Shown piece by piece: positions 61,027 to 64,000 of a stretch of DNA of 64,000 nt; the first letter of the stretch is position 1, and each line of letters starts with the position of its first letter. A program made the translations under genes and the position numbers. The notes beneath the pieces are model-generated. The model made no database searches, was not told the DNA's origin, and was given only the letters and a program-made list of their open reading frames with translations. The stretch is from JBOGTC01 sp050692055 (GTDB lineage: Bacteria > Chloroflexota > Limnocylindria > QHBO01), in the NCBI GenBank assembly GCA_050692055.1, contig JBOGTC010000075.1, positions 1-64,000 on the forward strand, given 5' to 3'.

Positions 61027-61944
61027 TCAGCCGCGAAACAGCGTGTCGCCGTGCCACTCGAGGTACTCGGCCGAGGGCGGCGGAGCCGGGGGCAACGGCG
61101 AACGGACCGATGCACCCTCGAGGGCGTAGTAGTCGCGGCCGTTCTCGAACTCCTCGCGGATCCGGCGGCTGACGCGCAGCTCCAGCGACGGCGTGACTGT
61201 CACGTAGCCGGCGTCGAACAAGGCGTGGAGGTCCTTGCGCAGCAGGATCCCGTTCTCGAGCCGATGCGGACCGAGCTCGGCATACGGGCGGATGTGGGCG
61301 GCGTCGAGCACCGGCAGCGTCCGCTCACCGGTGACGGCGCATCTGCGCTGATAGGCGTCGGTCACGAGCAGGCGGAAGGCGCCTTGGCCAAGCCGACGCT
61401 GCATCAGCATCGGCGCCCCGTACCGATCCTCTGCGATCGCGTGATCGGCCGGAACCCGGTTGGCCAGCGCCAGCTGCACCCGGCTCCACAGGAGCGCCCC
61501 CTCACCGATGTCGCTGTCGAACGTCTTGCCCTGCACGATGTTCGGCGCCCAGTCGGCAGGCGGCGCGATCCAATCGGCCTGGTCGAGGAAGAACGGCTCG
61601 ACCAGTACCAGGCAGCCGACCTGGTCGGCGTGGATGTCAATCTTCGTGCGCCGATATCGGCCGATGCGCGCAACCATCTCCTCGAAGCTGCCCGCGCCGT
61701 TCTCGATCCCGAACGTGTCCCACGTCATCCGCACCGGCAGCGCCGAGTAATGCGCGAAGAACCCACCGCCCACGATCCAGCCACCGTGCGACGCATGGAG
61801 CTTGAAGAGGAAGAGCGCGCCAGGCTCCAGCGTCACCGGCGGCCGCCCGGCGCTCGGCTGCCAGAAGTTGACCTCCGACAGCTCCGGCCTGGCCGAGAGA
61901 AACCGGAACCAGTCGTAGTCGGTGATTCCGACCCAGTAACGCAT
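61027..61944 (-). CDS. HNH endonuclease domain protein
   Basis: The 305-residue protein has an N-terminal domain of unknown type and a C-terminal HNH nuclease: CAVTGERTLPVLDAAHIRPY, then HRLENGILLRKDLHALFDAG. These include the HNH His and the Asn-containing turn. It resembles solitary restriction-type HNH proteins. The ATG at 61944 is three codons inside an alternative TTG start. It may belong to the defence-type cluster to its right. Confidence 0.82.
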   Translation of the reverse strand: MRYWVGITDYDWFRFLSARPELSEVNFWQPSAGRPPVTLEPGALFLFKLHASHGGWIVGGGFFAHYSALPVRMTWDTFGIENGAGSFEEMVARIGRYRRTKIDIHADQVGCLVLVEPFFLDQADWIAPPADWAPNIVQGKTFDSDIGEGALLWSRVQLALANRVPADHAIAEDRYGAPMLMQRRLGQGAFRLLVTDAYQRRCAVTGERTLPVLDAAHIRPYAELGPHRLENGILLRKDLHALFDAGYVTVTPSLELRVSRRIREEFENGRDYYALEGASVRSPLPPAPPPSAEYLEWHGDTLFRG

Positions 61945-62030
61945 GGCCCTCAAGTATCAGTGAATTTGCCTCGACACCGATGGTAGCCTTGCCGCCAAGC
62001 AAGCCACCAATGCCTTGCTCGAGGGGACCA

Positions 62031-62546
62031 ATGCACGAGCTGCCCGATAGACCATTCGCCCGATACGCCAACGGCGGAGCGGAGCTGCTCGGCATCCCGG
62101 CGTGGGGTGACGGGACGGCTCGCGCAGGGTACGGCCGACCTGTCTTCGCCGAATGCGGATACCAGTGCGTGTACTGCAGCTTCGACATGGGCGCGCCGTA
62201 CGAGAACTGGCTGAACCTGTCTGTCGACCACGTCGTCCCGGAGCACCTCGTGAAGGCCGCCTGGCCGCGCGAGTGGGTGCTCGACCGGATCAACCTGGTC
62301 ACGTGCTGCCGAGCGTGCAACGAGTTCCTGAATGGCTATCGCGTGATCGACCCGACGCCGCCTGCCACCTTCGCCGGCTTCATCGCCGTTCGTGACCGAG
62401 TCTTCGACGAGAAGCTGGCTCACGCCCTGAAGCGGCACGCCGTCGAACGCGAGCGGTATGTCGCGGGTCGACCTGCCGGCCCGACCGACGTCCAGGAGCA
62501 GGTCGCCGAACATGACGTCCAACGCGTACGAGCTGTCTATGGGTAG
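62031..62546 (+). CDS. HNH endonuclease family protein
   Basis: The 171-residue protein has a Zn-type HNH domain: CGYQCVYCSFDMGAPYENWL, NLSVDHVVPEHLVKAAWP and DRINLVTCCRACNEFLNGY. Four Cys form the zinc knuckle and DHVVP is the catalytic His motif. It diverges from the other HNH gene. A gagggg site precedes the ATG at 62031. It may act in DNA defence or repair. Confidence 0.83.
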   Translation: MHELPDRPFARYANGGAELLGIPAWGDGTARAGYGRPVFAECGYQCVYCSFDMGAPYENWLNLSVDHVVPEHLVKAAWPREWVLDRINLVTCCRACNEFLNGYRVIDPTPPATFAGFIAVRDRVFDEKLAHALKRHAVERERYVAGRPAGPTDVQEQVAEHDVQRVRAVYG

Positions 62547-62636
62547 CTTCACCGAAGAGTCCGGCAAGTGAGTGGGGCCGGGCGACCCTGCGACGACGCG
62601 CCGCAGGTACCACGAGCCGGATCGCGCGGATGAGTC

Positions 62637-63488
62637 ATGGCTAGACCAGCGACGATCCGCATCTTCCTGGCGGATGGAACTCCTGAAGGCCTGCGGATCA
62701 TTGAGAAGTCACTCTGGACCGGTCGCGGGTTCGACTTTGCGCGCGCGGAGTGGACGAGGGTTCGGTCGAGGGACGATTTTGCTAAGCCAGGCGTGTACGT
62801 GCTCTCCGGGCCGGCCGATGACGGAACCACGATCATCTACGTCGGAGAGGCGGATGAGCTGCGATCCCGCCTCAACCTCCACCACGGCTCGCTCGACTTC
62901 TGGACACGAGCGATCGCATTCGTCAGCAAGGACGAGAACCTGAACAAGGCTGGCGTCAAGTACCTGGAGTCGCGCCTTGTCGCGCTGGCAACCGATGCAA
63001 AGCGGGCGGCTTTGAAGAACGGAAACGTACCCGGCGCTCCGTTCATGTCGGAAGCCGACCGCGCCGAAGCGGAAGGCTTCCTGGAGGAGATGCTACCGAT
63101 CTATCCCCTCATGGGCATCACGGCATTCGAGGTCGTTCAGGTCTCCGCTGCTGACCCTCAATCTGTCCGGCTGCATCTCAATCGCGCCGGAATCGTCGCC
63201 TATGGGCGGGATATCGCTGAGGGCTTTGTTGTCGAAGCAGGGTCAGCCGCGAGAAGCGGCGAAACCAAGGGCTTGCATCAATATGTCCGCACACTGAGAT
63301 CAAAGCTGTTGGCGGACGGCGTCCTCGTCGCCGATGGCCCACAGCTCCGCGTCGCGTCCGACTACGTGTTCGGTTCACCCTCCACGGCCGCGGCCGTGAT
63401 TCTCGGCAGCCCGGCAAACGGCCGGACCGAGTGGACCGACGAGCAAGGCCGCATGTTGAAGACGATCCAGGAGAAGGCGGCGGAATGA
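62637..63488 (+). CDS. GIY-YIG nuclease with DUF4357
   Basis: The 283-residue protein has a GIY-YIG-type motif (GVYVLSG at about 52, IYVGEADELRSRL at about 67) and a C-terminal DUF4357 (GFVVEAGSAARSGE and YVFGSPSTAAAVILGSPANG). Such proteins occur beside type I or orphan methyltransferase genes, consistent with the disrupted methyltransferase that follows. It may act as a restriction or repair nuclease. Confidence 0.85.
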   Translation: MARPATIRIFLADGTPEGLRIIEKSLWTGRGFDFARAEWTRVRSRDDFAKPGVYVLSGPADDGTTIIYVGEADELRSRLNLHHGSLDFWTRAIAFVSKDENLNKAGVKYLESRLVALATDAKRAALKNGNVPGAPFMSEADRAEAEGFLEEMLPIYPLMGITAFEVVQVSAADPQSVRLHLNRAGIVAYGRDIAEGFVVEAGSAARSGETKGLHQYVRTLRSKLLADGVLVADGPQLRVASDYVFGSPSTAAAVILGSPANGRTEWTDEQGRMLKTIQEKAAE

Positions 63489-63554
63489 TCACAACCCATC
63501 GGCATCTGCCGTACAGCTTCGAGCGCCCCCCGGAAGTCGGCGGTTGGCTAGCCG

Positions 63555-64000
63555 ATGACGGAGCTGCAGACCAACGTCCTCTACTACGGCGACAACCTCG
63601 AGATCCTGCGCCGATACTCCCGGACGCCTCGGTCGACCTGATCTACCTCGACGCGCCGTTCAACTCGAACCGCGACTGCTCGCCTTCGAGGACACCTGGC
63701 ACTGGGGCCCATCGGCCGAGTCGACCTACCGATACCTGACGAACACGGTCCACCACCAGGGCCGCGTCCCGGACAAGGTCAGCACCATCATCGCGGCGCT
63801 GCGCTCAGGGATCGGCTCGAATCAGATGATGGCCTACCTCGTCGAGATGGCCGTCCGGCTCGTCGAGCTCCATCGCGTCCTGAAGCCGACCGGCTCGCTC
63901 TACCTCCACTGCGACCCTACCGCAAGCCACTACCTAAAGCTCATTCTCGACGGCGTCTTCGGGCCGCTCAGCTTCCGCAACGAGATCAGCTGGAAGCGAT
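63555..64000 (+). pseudogene. Disrupted site-specific DNA methyltransferase (runs past the window end)
   Basis: The start MTELQTNVLYYGDNLEILRR matches the beginning of adenine/cytosine-N4 DNA methyltransferases. A single-base deletion near 63617/63618 shifts the frame, after which it reads SVDLIYLDAPFNSNRDC. A further deletion near 63676 moves to a third frame beginning LLAFEDTWHWGP, which stays open to the end with KPTGSLYLHCDPTASHYLKL. The catalytic motif reads DAPF instead of DPPF. It therefore appears inactive unless the frame changes are assembly errors. Confidence 0.75.

Noticed and set aside
1..64000. Search by eye for tRNA, rRNA, CRISPR arrays and transposase genes
   Set aside because: No cloverleaf with conserved T-loop, no rRNA-like conserved blocks, no regularly spaced repeats and no DDE or tyrosine-recombinase motifs were found.

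Overview
This is a GC-rich, gene-dense stretch of bacterial chromosome. Overlapping ATGA/TGATG junctions, frequent GTG starts, many lipoproteins with Ser/Pro/Glu-rich linkers, several F420-type LLM oxidoreductases and CUT1/BMP ABC importers suggest a Gram-positive-like, single-membrane lineage. Chloroflexota (Limnocylindria-like) or an actinobacterium fit best; the sequence alone does not decide. I saw no rRNA, tRNA or CRISPR array. All domain assignments come from reading the translated sequence, not from database searches.

Layout. 0.3-10 kb: an eight-gene minus-strand operon for uptake and breakdown of GlcNAc oligosaccharides (ROK repressor, ROK kinase, binding protein, two permeases, NagZ, NagA, SIS-type deaminase). 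It is driven from a region with two ROK-like operators 42 bp apart and has a strong hairpin after the binding-protein gene. 10.4-19 kb: a SemiSWEET transporter, a diverged ~230-bp element present twice, a TPR-HTH regulator facing a small exportable peptide gene (RRNPP-like arrangement), a Vgb-like lipoprotein, a GH15 enzyme, a DUF1385 membrane protein and an unusual HTH protein with an N-terminal signal sequence. 19-25 kb: small housekeeping and hypothetical genes (VOC, DUF1761, DinB-like, MBL hydrolase, DedA, SH3-like lipoprotein, EamA exporter). 25.7-30.8 kb: a purine-nucleoside-type BMP/ABC importer operon ending in a yeast Fcy1-like cytosine deaminase. 30.9-43.6 kb: mixed genes, including a toroid-fold protein, a TetR unit with its operator, an OmpR/HK pair, an aminotransferase, cupin, methyltransferase, class III cyclase and quinone-oxidoreductase-like dehydrogenase.

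43.9-55.0 kb holds the most notable system: an 11-gene minus-strand operon. It joins ortA-ortB (2-amino-4-oxopentanoate thiolase) to a complete CUT1-type ABC importer, an N-acyl-D-amino-acid deacylase, an amidohydrolase, a SnoaL-like protein, an LLM oxidoreductase and an XRE-cupin regulator. The usual partners of OrtAB in ornithine fermentation are absent, so this looks like an uncharacterised import-and-thiolysis pathway. A BBE-type FAD oxidoreductase diverges from it. 55-64 kb continues with an LLM oxidoreductase, a GH36 enzyme, a ComEC-like MBL/ComEA-like HhH fusion with DUF3006, and then HNH and GIY-YIG nucleases beside a frameshifted DNA methyltransferase with a DAPF motif.

A recurring theme is gene relics in intergenic gaps: heads or tails of an alcohol dehydrogenase, an LLM oxidoreductase, an HNH nuclease and a cyclase, plus the methyltransferase. 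They point to repeated deletion and rearrangement.
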